From positions 517,111 to 581,110 of the forward strand of contig NZ_JAAIYA010000006.1 in assembly GCF_010894405.1 (NCBI RefSeq): a stretch of 64,000 nt of DNA, in the 5' to 3' direction. The position numbers and the translations under genes were made by a program. Positions 27,106 through 36,330 of this stretch are shown one piece after another. The notes beneath the pieces are model-generated. The model ran no database searches. It was not told where the DNA came from and was given only the letters and a program-made list of their open reading frames with translations. This stretch comes from Pyxidicoccus caerfyrddinensis (GTDB taxonomy: Bacteria; Myxococcota; Myxococcia; Myxococcales; Myxococcaceae). The first letter of the stretch is position 1. Every line of letters begins with the position of its first letter.

Positions 27106-28085
27106 GCCTGCTGGAGGTGAAGGGGCTGCGGCGCGACTTCGGGACGCTGCGCGCCGTGGACGAGGTGTCCTTCAAGCTGGAGGCCGGCAGCATCCTGGGC
27201 TTCATCGGCCCCAACGGCGCGGGGAAGAGCACCACGCTGCGCATCCTCGCCACGCTGGACGTGCCCACCGCGGGCGAGGTGCTGCTCGACGGGCACTCGC
27301 TGGTGGACGCGCCAGACAGGGCCCGGCCGCTCATCGGCTACATGCCGGACCGGTACGGCACCTATGACGACGTCACCGTCTTCGAGTTCCTCGACTTCTT
27401 CGCGCGCGCCTACGGGCTGAAGGGCGCGCAGCGCAAGCAGCGGGTGGACTCCGTCATGGCCTTCGCCGGCCTCACCCCGCTGGCGCAGAAGCTCACCACC
27501 TCGCTGTCCAAGGGCATGCGGCAGCGCGTGGCGCTCGGGCGCACGCTGCTGCACGACCCGCGGCTCCTGCTCCTCGACGAGCCGGCGGACGGGTTGGACC
27601 CACGCGCCCGCATCGAGCTGCGCGAGCTGCTGCGCGCCCTGGCGGACCAGGGCAAGGCGGTCATCATCTCCAGCCACATCCTCACGGAGCTGGCGGAAAT
27701 CTGTGACACGTGCGCCATCATCGAGCAGGGACGCCTGCTGGCCACGGGCAAGGTGGAGGACATCCTCCAGCAGGGCGGTGGCCACGCCGTGGCCCCGGAG
27801 CTGACGGTGCGGCTCGCGACGGGCGCGGAAGGCGAGGCCCTGTGGGCACGCGCGGAGCGGCTGCTGCTGGAGCAGCCGCGGGTGGCGCGGGTGGCGCGCG
27901 AGGGTGAGTCGCTGCGCGTGCGGCTGGAGCTGGAGGCGGGCGCCGGGCCCGCGCAGGCGGACGCGGCGGCGGCGGTGCTGCTGGCGGCGCTGGTGTCCGC
28001 GGGCCTGCCGGTGTGCGCGTTCAACGCCCGGGAGCGGAACCTCGAGGATGCGTTCATGACGGTGACGAAGGGGAGGGTGGCGTGA
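27102..28085 (+). CDS. ABC transporter ATP-binding protein
   Basis: 327 aa. Walker A GPNGAGKST (36-44), signature LSKGM (135-139), Walker B LLLLDEP (155-161), D-loop GLDP and H-loop SSHIL. The Q-loop position reads GYMPD rather than GYxPQ, as in a subgroup of ABC-2 exporters. The C-terminal 90 residues form the accessory domain typical of ABC-2 type ATPases. ATG 27102 overlaps the previous stop (ATGA) and has AGGAGGTG 6 bases upstream; the permease follows with a 4-base overlap. Confidence 0.93.
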   Translation: MSLLEVKGLRRDFGTLRAVDEVSFKLEAGSILGFIGPNGAGKSTTLRILATLDVPTAGEVLLDGHSLVDAPDRARPLIGYMPDRYGTYDDVTVFEFLDFFARAYGLKGAQRKQRVDSVMAFAGLTPLAQKLTTSLSKGMRQRVALGRTLLHDPRLLLLDEPADGLDPRARIELRELLRALADQGKAVIISSHILTELAEICDTCAIIEQGRLLATGKVEDILQQGGGHAVAPELTVRLATGAEGEALWARAERLLLEQPRVARVAREGESLRVRLELEAGAGPAQADAAAAVLLAALVSAGLPVCAFNARERNLEDAFMTVTKGRVA

Positions 28086-29611
28086 GCACGCCCGTGGACA
28101 CGGCCGCGAGCACGGCACCGGAAGCGGAGGCGCCCGTGGCGGGAGGCACGGCGGCGAGCGTGGCGCCGTGGTGGGAGCGGTGGGGCGACAGGCTCAACCC
28201 GCTGGTGGTGAAGGAGGTCCGCCAGGGCCTGCGCACGCGCATCTTCTGGATGTGCTTCGGGTTGATGCTGCTGGCGTGCGTGGTGCTGTCACTCATTGCC
28301 TACGTGGAGGTCCGCGAGGCGGCCTTCGCGCGCCATGGCCGGGGCTTCTTCTTCTCCTTCTTCTTCTGCCTGGGCGTGGTGCACTTCTTCATCATCCCCT
28401 ACAACGCCTACCGCTCCCTCGCGCGCGAGCGGGAGGACGAGACGTGGGTGCTGCTGGTGCTCACCGGCCTGGGGCCCCGCCGGATTCTGCGCGGCAAGAT
28501 GACGTCGTACCTGGTGCAGGCGGGCCTGTATGCGTCGGCGGTGGGGCCCTTCCTCCTCTTCAGCTACTTCCTCAACGGCATCGCCCTGCCCACCATCCTC
28601 ATCATCCTGGCGCTGGGGGCGGCGTGGCTCGTCTTCCTCACGGTGGTGGGCGTGTGCGCGGCGACGCTGGCGGACGGGCGGCTGGGACGCGCCTTCATCC
28701 ACTTCACGCTGCTGGCCGCGCTGGCTACCGCGCTGGTGCAGGGGCTGGTGGCCGCGTTCGTGATGAGCGACGACGGAGACCGGCTGCTGCGCGATGACGA
28801 TTTCCTCTACGCGGCGGGCATCTCGCTGCTGTTGATGCTCACCGACGGGTGGTTGCTCTTCGAGGCGGCCGCGGCGCGGCTGTCGCTGCCGACGGAGGAC
28901 TACACGCGCGGGCCGCGCCGGGCGCTGCTGGCGCAGGTGCTGCTGGGCATGCTCGGCGGCGTGGCGGTGTGGTGGGTCGAGGGGCGCGACCACACCGTGT
29001 CGGAGGTGTTCGGCATCGTCGGTGCGCTGCACCTGCTCGCGGTGGGGCTCTTCGTGGCCACGGATGCGGACGGCCAGGCACGGCCGCTGCGCGCGGGCAC
29101 GCGGCCATGGTCGCTGCTGCGGCCGGGCGCGCTGCGGGGCTTCCGGTTGGTGGTGCTGTTGCTGGTGGCCTGGGGATTGTTGTTCGTGGGGCTGGAGGTG
29201 CTGTCCGCGGACATGCCGCTGCGCGGGGAGTCGATGCGGATGGCGACGGTGGCGATGCCCACCTACGGCATCCTCTTCCTGTCGGTGGCGGTGCTGCTGG
29301 GACGGATGTCGCGCTCGGACCGGCTGTCCTCGCCCGCGGCGGTGCGCCTGCTCTTCGTGGCGTCGGCGGGCCTCGCCGCGGCGCTGCCTCCGCTGGCGGC
29401 CGTGTTGATGGAGTTGGAAGGGGATGACGGGCTCATGAACCTGCTCAACCCGGTGGTGGGCATCGTCAACTTCGGCTCGTATGACTACTCGACGTCGGGC
29501 CCGAAGATGACCTGGGCGCTGCTGGGCTTCGTGGTGGGCGTGGCGGTGCTGGCCGCATTCGCCGCGGACCGGGTGCTCGCCGAGCGCGAGAAGCGGGCCC
29601 ACGCCTCGTGA
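28082..29611 (+). CDS. ABC-2 type transporter permease
   Basis: 509 aa with about ten hydrophobic helices. It opens with NPLVVKEVRQGLRTRIFWM, the N-terminal amphipathic start common in this permease class, followed by helices at about 60-80, 95-115, 150-200, 215-240 and further to the C terminus, with LAREREDETWVLLVLTGL as coupling region. Partner of the ATPase just upstream. GTG 28082 overlaps the previous stop (GTGA) with GGAGGGTGG before it. Substrate unknown. Confidence 0.88.
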   Translation: MSTPVDTAASTAPEAEAPVAGGTAASVAPWWERWGDRLNPLVVKEVRQGLRTRIFWMCFGLMLLACVVLSLIAYVEVREAAFARHGRGFFFSFFFCLGVVHFFIIPYNAYRSLAREREDETWVLLVLTGLGPRRILRGKMTSYLVQAGLYASAVGPFLLFSYFLNGIALPTILIILALGAAWLVFLTVVGVCAATLADGRLGRAFIHFTLLAALATALVQGLVAAFVMSDDGDRLLRDDDFLYAAGISLLLMLTDGWLLFEAAAARLSLPTEDYTRGPRRALLAQVLLGMLGGVAVWWVEGRDHTVSEVFGIVGALHLLAVGLFVATDADGQARPLRAGTRPWSLLRPGALRGFRLVVLLLVAWGLLFVGLEVLSADMPLRGESMRMATVAMPTYGILFLSVAVLLGRMSRSDRLSSPAAVRLLFVASAGLAAALPPLAAVLMELEGDDGLMNLLNPVVGIVNFGSYDYSTSGPKMTWALLGFVVGVAVLAAFAADRVLAEREKRAHAS

Positions 29612-30468
29612 GCGCGAGGATGGACGAGGCAGCCGTCGCGCGGCTGGTGCCAGGGCTGGCACTGGCGCTGCCGCGTGTGCCCCACCGGGGCCGGGTGGGC
29701 GAGGTACGCGCCACGTCCGCCGGAAGCTCGCTGGAACTGCACGACTTCCGCGCGTACCAGCCGGGCGATGACCTGCGCCAGGTGGACTGGAATGCGGTGG
29801 CCCGCACGGGGGACCTCATCCTCCGCATCCGCCAGGACGAGGTGTCTCCCCGCGTGGAGGTGGTGCTGGATGGCTCGCGCTCCATGGCGCTGTCGCCGCG
29901 CAAGGCGGCGTGCGCGCGCGAGGTGGCGCTGCTCGCGGCGGAGGTGGCGGCGCGGCAGGGACTGTCGCCCACGTTGATGGTGGCGGGGGCGCGGCCGGAG
30001 CGGGCGCAGGGGAATGCGTGCCGGGCGGCGCTCCAGGTGGCGGAGTTCGACGCGCGGGATGACTTGTCGGCGTCGCTGGGACGGCTGCCTCCGCTGCGCC
30101 CGTGCGGACTGCGGGTGGTGGTGAGCGACTTCCTCTTCGAGGCGGACCTGCCGGCGCTGTGCTCGCGGCTGTCGCGGGGGGCGTCGGGGTTGTTCCTGGC
30201 GCAGGTGCTGGACGCGGAGGACCTGGACCCGTCGGGCGGCGAGGGCGCGCGGCTGGTGGACGCGGAGAGCGGCGCGGCGCTGGAGGAGTTGCTGACGGAG
30301 GATGTGCTGGCCGCGTACTCGCGCCGGTTCGCGGAGCACCAGCGTGGGTTGAGGGCTGCTGCGATGCGGGCGCGCGGGACGCTGGTGACGGCTCCGGCGT
30401 CGGAGTCGCTCGCGGCGCTGGTGGCCGGGCCGCTGCGGCCCCTGTTCCTCGCGGGAGGTGGCGCGTGA
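29608..30468 (+). CDS. DUF58 domain protein
   Basis: 286 aa. The DUF58 signature FRAYQPGDDLRQVDWNAVARTG lies at 47-68 and RIRQDE at 73-78, followed by a VWA-like fold with DGSRSM (88-93). DUF58 proteins sit between MoxR and VWA genes across bacteria and are thought to be substrates or adaptors in the same assembly. GTG 29608 overlaps the permease stop by 4 bases; ATG 29620 is an alternative but has its GAGG directly adjacent. Confidence 0.92.
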   Translation: MSARMDEAAVARLVPGLALALPRVPHRGRVGEVRATSAGSSLELHDFRAYQPGDDLRQVDWNAVARTGDLILRIRQDEVSPRVEVVLDGSRSMALSPRKAACAREVALLAAEVAARQGLSPTLMVAGARPERAQGNACRAALQVAEFDARDDLSASLGRLPPLRPCGLRVVVSDFLFEADLPALCSRLSRGASGLFLAQVLDAEDLDPSGGEGARLVDAESGAALEELLTEDVLAAYSRRFAEHQRGLRAAAMRARGTLVTAPASESLAALVAGPLRPLFLAGGGA

Positions 30469-32189
30469 GCTTCGGCTTCCCGTGGGGATTGCTGGCCCTG
30501 GGCGCGCTGGCCCCGCTCGTCGCCGCGTACTTCCTGCGTCGTCGGCAGAAGCCCGTGGTGGTGAGCGCGCTGTTCCTGTGGCGCACGCCGCGTCCCCGCG
30601 CCGAGGCGGGCCCTCGCTTCGAGCGCTTCACGCGCGAGGCCTCGCTGCTGCTGGAGGCCCTGGCCGTGGTGGCCGTGGCGCTGTTCCTCGCGGACGTGCG
30701 GCTCGGTGAGACGGCGCGGACGCGGCACCTGGTGCTGGTCGTGGACGGCAGCCTGTCCATGTCCGCACGCGGCCCGGACGGCGTGACGGTGCTGGAGAAG
30801 GCGCGCCAGGAGGCCGCCAGGCGTGTGGAGGAGGTGGATGCCACCCTGGTGACGGTGCTGGCCAGTGGCCTCGCGCCGCGCGTGTTGGCGGGTCCGGAGG
30901 CGGAGCCTTCCCGTGCGCTCGCGGCGCTGGAGTCCTTCCACGCCCAGGGCTCGGACCATGACCCCATGCCCACGTTGATCTGGGCGCAGGAGCTGGCCGG
31001 TGCCGCCAGACGCGTGGTCTTCCTCACCGACGTGGCTCCGGAGAACGCGGCCCTCGTGCCGGAGTCGGTGCGGTGGATGGCGCTCGGGACGGGGCGCGAC
31101 AACGTGGCGCTCGTCTCCGCGCAGCGGCGCGACGAGGGCAACACGGCCACGGTGACGCTGCGGGTGGCGCGCTTCGGCGCGGGGCCCCAAGAGGTGGAGG
31201 CACGGGTGCGCGCGCAGCCCGGCCCCGGCGCGAAGCAGGGCACCGAGCGCGTGGAGCGCGTGCGCCTCCCCGACGAGGGCACCGCCACCGTGCGCCTCAC
31301 CTTCCAGGGGGCGGGGGAGGTGGAGGTCTCCCTGCCCGACGATGCGCTGCCCGAGGATGGACGCGTCCGCCTGCCGCCCGCGCCGTTGCGTCCCGTCGCG
31401 GTGGGAATCGCGGAGGGACTCGCGGCGCCCGAGCGTCAGGCCGTGGAGCGCTTCCTCGCGGTGGCGCCCGAGGTGGAGAAGGGCGCTTCGACAGGAGAGA
31501 CGCTGCTCATCGGTCCCCGGGGGACGGATGCGCGGGTGACGGTAGGCGCGGCGGGGACGCTGCGCACCTTCCTGGGGCCGTTCTTCTCCGAGAAGGGACA
31601 CCCGCTGCTGGATGACGTGCAGCTCGCGGGCGTGCGGTGGACCGCGGGGGACAACCCGCCCGGGCGTCCGCTGGTGACGGCGGGTGAGGCGGTGCTCGTG
31701 TCCGAGGAAGAGGGCGGACGAGTGCACCTCAACGTGGACCTGACGCGCTCGAATGTGCAGCGCGTGACGGCGTGGCCGGTGTTGCTGGGCAACGTGGTGC
31801 GCGAGGCGCGGCGCACGCGTGAGGGCTTTCCCCGGCGCCAGCTCACCCTGGGCGAGCCGCTGCCCGTGGTGACGGTGCCCGGCGCGCGCTACACGCTGGT
31901 GGGCCCGGAGGGTCGCCGCCCCGTGTTTGGCGCGGGGGCGGTGGACCTGCCGCCACCCTCGGGCCCGGGCCGCTACGTGCTGGAGCGCGACGGAGACGAG
32001 GTGGACACGGCGGAGGTGCTCGCCCTGGACGCCCGCGAGTCGGACCTGCGCGGGCGTGGCGCCGTGGACGTCGCGGCGCGCGAGGCCGGTGACGACGAGG
32101 AGCACGGCGCGCCGGGACGGGCGCGCTGGCCCCTGGTGCTGTTGCTGGCTGCGCTGGTGGCGGACTTCTACGTCACCCGGCGCGTGTGA
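30465..32189 (+). CDS. BatA-like VWA domain membrane protein
   Basis: 574 aa. The N-terminal BatA segment FPWGLLALGALAPLVAAYFL gives the first helix and VVVSALFLWRTPRPRAEAGP the conserved loop; a second helix spans about 60-78. The VWA domain carries the MIDAS motif DGSLS (94-98). A C-terminal helix WPLVLLLAALVADFYV anchors the end. Aerotolerance-type BatA proteins face the periplasm with a metal-dependent adhesion site. GTG 30465 overlaps DUF58 by 4 bases and has GGGAGGTGG upstream. Confidence 0.9.
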   Translation: MSFGFPWGLLALGALAPLVAAYFLRRRQKPVVVSALFLWRTPRPRAEAGPRFERFTREASLLLEALAVVAVALFLADVRLGETARTRHLVLVVDGSLSMSARGPDGVTVLEKARQEAARRVEEVDATLVTVLASGLAPRVLAGPEAEPSRALAALESFHAQGSDHDPMPTLIWAQELAGAARRVVFLTDVAPENAALVPESVRWMALGTGRDNVALVSAQRRDEGNTATVTLRVARFGAGPQEVEARVRAQPGPGAKQGTERVERVRLPDEGTATVRLTFQGAGEVEVSLPDDALPEDGRVRLPPAPLRPVAVGIAEGLAAPERQAVERFLAVAPEVEKGASTGETLLIGPRGTDARVTVGAAGTLRTFLGPFFSEKGHPLLDDVQLAGVRWTAGDNPPGRPLVTAGEAVLVSEEEGGRVHLNVDLTRSNVQRVTAWPVLLGNVVREARRTREGFPRRQLTLGEPLPVVTVPGARYTLVGPEGRRPVFGAGAVDLPPPSGPGRYVLERDGDEVDTAEVLALDARESDLRGRGAVDVAAREAGDDEEHGAPGRARWPLVLLLAALVADFYVTRRV

Positions 32190-32205
32190 GTTGAGTGCCC
32201 AGGCC

Positions 32206-33546
32206 ATGCAAGGGAACGAACAAGGGGCCGCGTCCGAGCTGAGTGATTTGAGCCGGCAGCTCGAAGGGGGCCTCGAAATCATAGAGGCGGCCTTCGAGTG
32301 CTACCGGCTGCTGTCCGCCGCGCTCCGCAAGCGCCGCTGGAAGTCCCTGCTGCGCCTCCAGCCCGCCCTGTTGGAGGCCACCATCACCCGGGAGCCGGAG
32401 GTGCTCGAAGCGCTGGAGGCGCTGGAGCGGCGTGCGGAGCGCGAGCCCGACGGAGCGGGCATGGCCAGCGCGCTCCTGCGAGAGCTGGATGAAGCCCGCG
32501 TGGCCCTGGCGAGAGACCTCGACCGAAGACTTCCGGCGGACCCGGGCGCGCTCTTCGTGAGCCGGCTGGAATCATTGAAGGCCGTGGTCCTCCGTCCGCT
32601 GCCGCTTCCCCCCGGGGCGGGTGAGCAGCGATTGCTGGAGGGCACCGCGGTGCTCCCGCCGCTCCGGATGTCCCTGCTCCTCATCGCGCTGTGCGCGGGG
32701 GCGGCGCACTTCGTCGGTCCCCTCTGGGCCACGCTGCTACTGGCGGCCCTGGGTGCCAGCTTTCCGCTGCGCTCCGGCCGGTACTGGCTCACCACCGAGC
32801 GACTCCTCTGGCAGTCCCGTGGGGACGAGCCGGTGCAGGTCTCCCTGGAGGCCATTGGCGAGCGGAAGCTCACACCCTCCGGTATCGAGCGGAACCTCGC
32901 CGTCAATCGCCTCACGGGAAGCATCACACTGCACCGGCAGGGGGTCCTGCTGCGCCATGTGCCGCGAGCGGGCCAGCTCGCGGCGCTCCTGTCCATCCGG
33001 CGCCGCAAGGAATTCCAACGCGCTGCCGCCACGAGAGACCCGCACCGCGCGGTGGCGGTCATCCCCGTGTTCCGCACCACGCCGGAGAAAGCCTTCGGCG
33101 TGACGGATGACCGTCGCGCGGGACTGGTCGTCCTGCGGCCCGGCTTCATCGCCTTCTTCCCGTACGTGCCCGCCGCCCCGCTCCTGGATGCCATCACCGA
33201 GCCGGAGGGCTCCCCGTCCCAGCTGCTCGGCGACAGCCGGGATGAAGTGCCCGTGTCCATGGAGCTGCTCGTGGAGCAGCTCCTGCTCCTCCCGGAGGAG
33301 GACATGGACCGGATGCTCCGACGGGCGGCGGGGACCGGGTATCGGGGCGCGCTGCTGTGGAAGCCGTCCGAGGTGCGCTGCACCTTCAAGCCCATCATGT
33401 TCACCCTCAAGCTGGCCCAGGGGGCCATTGCACTCTGGGTCAACCTCTCCTGGACGGAGTGCAGGGCCGCCGAGCGCGTCATCTCCCGCTGGCCGGGACA
33501 GGCCGTGCTCGGGGGCCCCCCGGAAACCCCTCCCACAAGGCGATAG
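32206..33546 (+). CDS. Membrane protein with PH-like domain, function unknown
   Basis: 446 aa. An N-terminal helical region (1-145) is followed by a helical hairpin in the membrane (about 153-187) and a segment RYWLTTERLLWQSRG...VQVSLEAIG (192-218) that looks like the bacterial PH-domain pattern of YdbS/YdbT proteins. The C-terminal 180 residues match nothing I know. It lies between the two VWA genes, 16 bases after one and 12 before the next, so it belongs to the operon, although it is not a usual member of MoxR clusters. Start ATG 32206 has only a weak AGG; TTG 32191 is an alternative. Confidence 0.65.
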   Translation: MQGNEQGAASELSDLSRQLEGGLEIIEAAFECYRLLSAALRKRRWKSLLRLQPALLEATITREPEVLEALEALERRAEREPDGAGMASALLRELDEARVALARDLDRRLPADPGALFVSRLESLKAVVLRPLPLPPGAGEQRLLEGTAVLPPLRMSLLLIALCAGAAHFVGPLWATLLLAALGASFPLRSGRYWLTTERLLWQSRGDEPVQVSLEAIGERKLTPSGIERNLAVNRLTGSITLHRQGVLLRHVPRAGQLAALLSIRRRKEFQRAAATRDPHRAVAVIPVFRTTPEKAFGVTDDRRAGLVVLRPGFIAFFPYVPAAPLLDAITEPEGSPSQLLGDSRDEVPVSMELLVEQLLLLPEEDMDRMLRRAAGTGYRGALLWKPSEVRCTFKPIMFTLKLAQGAIALWVNLSWTECRAAERVISRWPGQAVLGGPPETPPTRR

Positions 33547-33558
33547 GCTCTGCCCTCG

Positions 33559-36330
33559 ATGACCTTCTCCCTTCCCCAGGCGTGGGTGTTGCTGCTGCCG
33601 CTGGGCCTCTTCCTCTGGAAGTACGGCCGGCGGCCCGGCCCGCCCATGTGGCTGCGGGCCGCGCTGCTGGTGCTCGCGGTGGGCGCGCTGTCCGGCCCCG
33701 AGCTGCGGCTGGCGGACGCGGGCAGTGACGTCGTCGTGGTGGTGGACCGCTCCGCCTCCATGCCCCGCGACGTGGACCGCACCGCGCAGGAGCTCATCAC
33801 CCTGCTGGAGGCGCAGCGCCGTCCCGGAGACCGCGTGGGCGTCATCACCTTCGGGCGCGAGCCTCGCGTGGAGCAGTCGCTGTCCGCCGCCGGCCGCTTC
33901 GGCGGCTTCTCACGGCCGGTGGACGTGGAGGCGTCCGACCTGGCCGCCGCGCTGGATGCGGCGGGCGGCCTCATTCCCGACGAGCGCACCGGCCGGGTGC
34001 TGGTGCTGTCCGACGGGCGGGCCACGGGCGTGGACGCGCGCGGCGCGGCGCGGAGGCTGGCGGCGCGAGGGCTCGCCGTGGACTGGCGCCAGCTCGCCCG
34101 GCCCGAGCCACCGCTGGATGTCGCCGTCGTCTCGCTGGACGTGCCCGGCTCCGTCGCCGTGCGCGAGCCCTTCCAGTTCTCCGCCGTGGTGCACGCCACG
34201 GCGGCCGTCACCGGCACGGTGCGCCTGGAGCGCAATGGCCGCGTGCTGGTGAAGGGCCCCTTCGACTTCACGCCCGGCGCCAACGTGCTGCCGCTCAGGG
34301 ATTTGGTGGAGGAGCCGGGGCTCGTGCGCTACCAGCTCACGGTGGAGGCCCCTGGCGACGGCGTCACGGAGAACGACAAGGGGCTCGCGGTGCTGCGCGT
34401 GGAGGGGCCGCCGCGCGTGCTGCTCCTGACGAACCAGCCCCGGGGCACGCTCGCGAAGGCGCTCGCGGAGACGGGCATGCAGGTGGACGTCCGAGCGCCC
34501 TTCCGGCTCACGCTGGATGATTTGGATGGCGTGGGCTCGGTGGTGCTGGAGAACGTCGACGCCAACACGCTGGGCGAGCCGGGGCTCCTCTCGCTGGCGT
34601 CCTACGTGGAGCAGGCCGGTGGCGGGCTCGTGATGACGGGCGGGCGCAGCAGCTTCGGCGAGGGCGGCTATCGGCGCTCTCCGGTGGAGCCGCTGCTGCC
34701 GGTGTCGCTGGAGATGCGCGAGGAGCAGCGCCGCGCGGCCGTGGCGTTGAGCGTGCTGATGGACTGCTCATGCTCCATGGGCGTCACCGTGCCCGACGGG
34801 CGCACGAAGATGGAGCTGGCCGCCGAGGGCGTGGTCGCCGCGCTCACGCTGCTCAATCCGAAGGACGAGGTCTCCGTCCACATGGTGGACACGAAGTCCC
34901 ACGAAATCTTCCCGCTCAGCTCCGTGGAGGCGGGCCTGCCGCTGAACGAGGTGGCGCGCGGCTTCAGCGGGGGCGGCGGCATCTACGTGGGCGAGGCGCT
35001 GCGCACGGGCCGGAGCGAAATCCTCCGCAGCGACAAGCCCACGCGGCACGTGCTGCTCTTCTCCGATGCGGCGGACTCCGAGGAGCCGGACGACTACCAG
35101 CGCACGCTGGCCGAGCTGCGCGCGAAGGACGTGACGGTGTCCGTCATCGGCCTGGGCTCGCCGAAGGATTCGGACGCGGACCTGCTGAAGGAGGTGGCCT
35201 CGCGCGGCGGCGGGCGCATCTACTTCGCCGAGGATGCGATGAGCCTGCCGCGCATCTTCAGCCAGGAGACGCTCACGGTGGCGCGCGCCACCTTCGTGGA
35301 CGAGCCCGCCTCGCTGGAGGGCGCCCCGGACCTTCCGCTGCTGGGCCGCCTGTCACCGCAGGGGCTGCCGCAGGTGGGCGGCTACAACCTCACGTACCTC
35401 AAACCGCGCGCCAGCGTGGCGCTGCGCACGCTGGACACCAACAGCGCGCCGGTGCTGGCCATGTGGCCGCGCGGCGCGGGCCGCACGGTGGCCTTCACCG
35501 CGGAGGTGGATGGGCCGTACACGGGCGAGCTGCGCCAGTGGAGCGCGCTGCGCGCGGCGCTGGAGGCCATGGTGCGCTGGACGCTCGTGGGCGCGACGCC
35601 CGTGGGCGAAGCGGTGGTGCGCTCCGAGCGGCGCGGCCACCTGCTGCGCGTGACGCTGGACCTGCCTCCGGGCGAGCCGCTGCCGGGCGCGCTGCCCACG
35701 CTGGTGCTGCTGCCGGGAGACGGACGCACCGCGCAGGTGGAGAAGCCCATGCGCTGGGAGGACGAGGACCGGCTGGTGGCCGAGTACCCGCTGCAGGGCA
35801 GCGGCACGTGGCACCCGGTGGTGCGCCTGGGCTCGCGGGTGCTGCGCGCGCCGCCGGTGACGCTGCCGTACGCGCCGGAGTTCGAGCCCGGCAGCGCGAA
35901 GGAAGGACTGGAGCTGCTGCGCGCGGTGGCGGCCGTGGGGGGCGGCGTGGAGCGCCTCTCCATGACGGGCCTCTTCATGGAGGCGCCCGAGTCACAGGGC
36001 CGACTCGCCCTGGCGCCGTGGCTGGCGGGCCTGGCGCTGGCCGTGCTGCTGGCGGAGGTGGCCGTGCGCCGCTTCCTCTCCGGGCCTCGCGTGCGCAAGC
36101 CGGCCGTGGTGTCGGTGGCGAAGCCAGCGTTCGCTGGCGCGCCGGCCATCAGCTCCGTCCCTGTTGGCGCGGCCCCCGCCGTGGAGCGGAAGCGCGACTC
36201 GGAGGGGCAGGGCGAAGGCGTGCCGGTGGCCACGCCCACGGAGGCCGAGGTCGCGAAGCCGAAGGAGGGCGGGGTGGACTCCGCGCTGGAGGCGGCTCGC
36301 GCCCGCGCCCGGCGACGGCTGGACCGGTAG
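33559..36330 (+). CDS. Double VWA domain membrane protein with GATase1-like domain
   Basis: 923 aa, last gene of the operon. Two N-terminal helices (about 6-20, 31-46) precede VWA domain 1 with MIDAS DRSAS (63-67). A beta-sandwich linker (about 190-285) and a glutamine-amidotransferase-like domain (about 288-385: RVLLLTNQP, VVLENVDANTL, GGGLVMTGGRSSFGEGGY) follow. VWA domain 2 has MIDAS DCSCS (402-406). A C-terminal helix lies at about 815-835 with a charged cytoplasmic tail ending in RARARRRLDR. The GATase-like domain lacks an evident Cys nucleophile and is probably a binding fold, as in other large BatA-type proteins. Confidence 0.88.
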   Translation: MTFSLPQAWVLLLPLGLFLWKYGRRPGPPMWLRAALLVLAVGALSGPELRLADAGSDVVVVVDRSASMPRDVDRTAQELITLLEAQRRPGDRVGVITFGREPRVEQSLSAAGRFGGFSRPVDVEASDLAAALDAAGGLIPDERTGRVLVLSDGRATGVDARGAARRLAARGLAVDWRQLARPEPPLDVAVVSLDVPGSVAVREPFQFSAVVHATAAVTGTVRLERNGRVLVKGPFDFTPGANVLPLRDLVEEPGLVRYQLTVEAPGDGVTENDKGLAVLRVEGPPRVLLLTNQPRGTLAKALAETGMQVDVRAPFRLTLDDLDGVGSVVLENVDANTLGEPGLLSLASYVEQAGGGLVMTGGRSSFGEGGYRRSPVEPLLPVSLEMREEQRRAAVALSVLMDCSCSMGVTVPDGRTKMELAAEGVVAALTLLNPKDEVSVHMVDTKSHEIFPLSSVEAGLPLNEVARGFSGGGGIYVGEALRTGRSEILRSDKPTRHVLLFSDAADSEEPDDYQRTLAELRAKDVTVSVIGLGSPKDSDADLLKEVASRGGGRIYFAEDAMSLPRIFSQETLTVARATFVDEPASLEGAPDLPLLGRLSPQGLPQVGGYNLTYLKPRASVALRTLDTNSAPVLAMWPRGAGRTVAFTAEVDGPYTGELRQWSALRAALEAMVRWTLVGATPVGEAVVRSERRGHLLRVTLDLPPGEPLPGALPTLVLLPGDGRTAQVEKPMRWEDEDRLVAEYPLQGSGTWHPVVRLGSRVLRAPPVTLPYAPEFEPGSAKEGLELLRAVAAVGGGVERLSMTGLFMEAPESQGRLALAPWLAGLALAVLLAEVAVRRFLSGPRVRKPAVVSVAKPAFAGAPAISSVPVGAAPAVERKRDSEGQGEGVPVATPTEAEVAKPKEGGVDSALEAARARARRRLDR

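Noticed and set aside
29466..32282. 938-codon open frame on the minus strand opposite the DUF58 and BatA genes
   Set aside because: Opposite two recognisable proteins, no family likeness, composition typical of a shadow frame.
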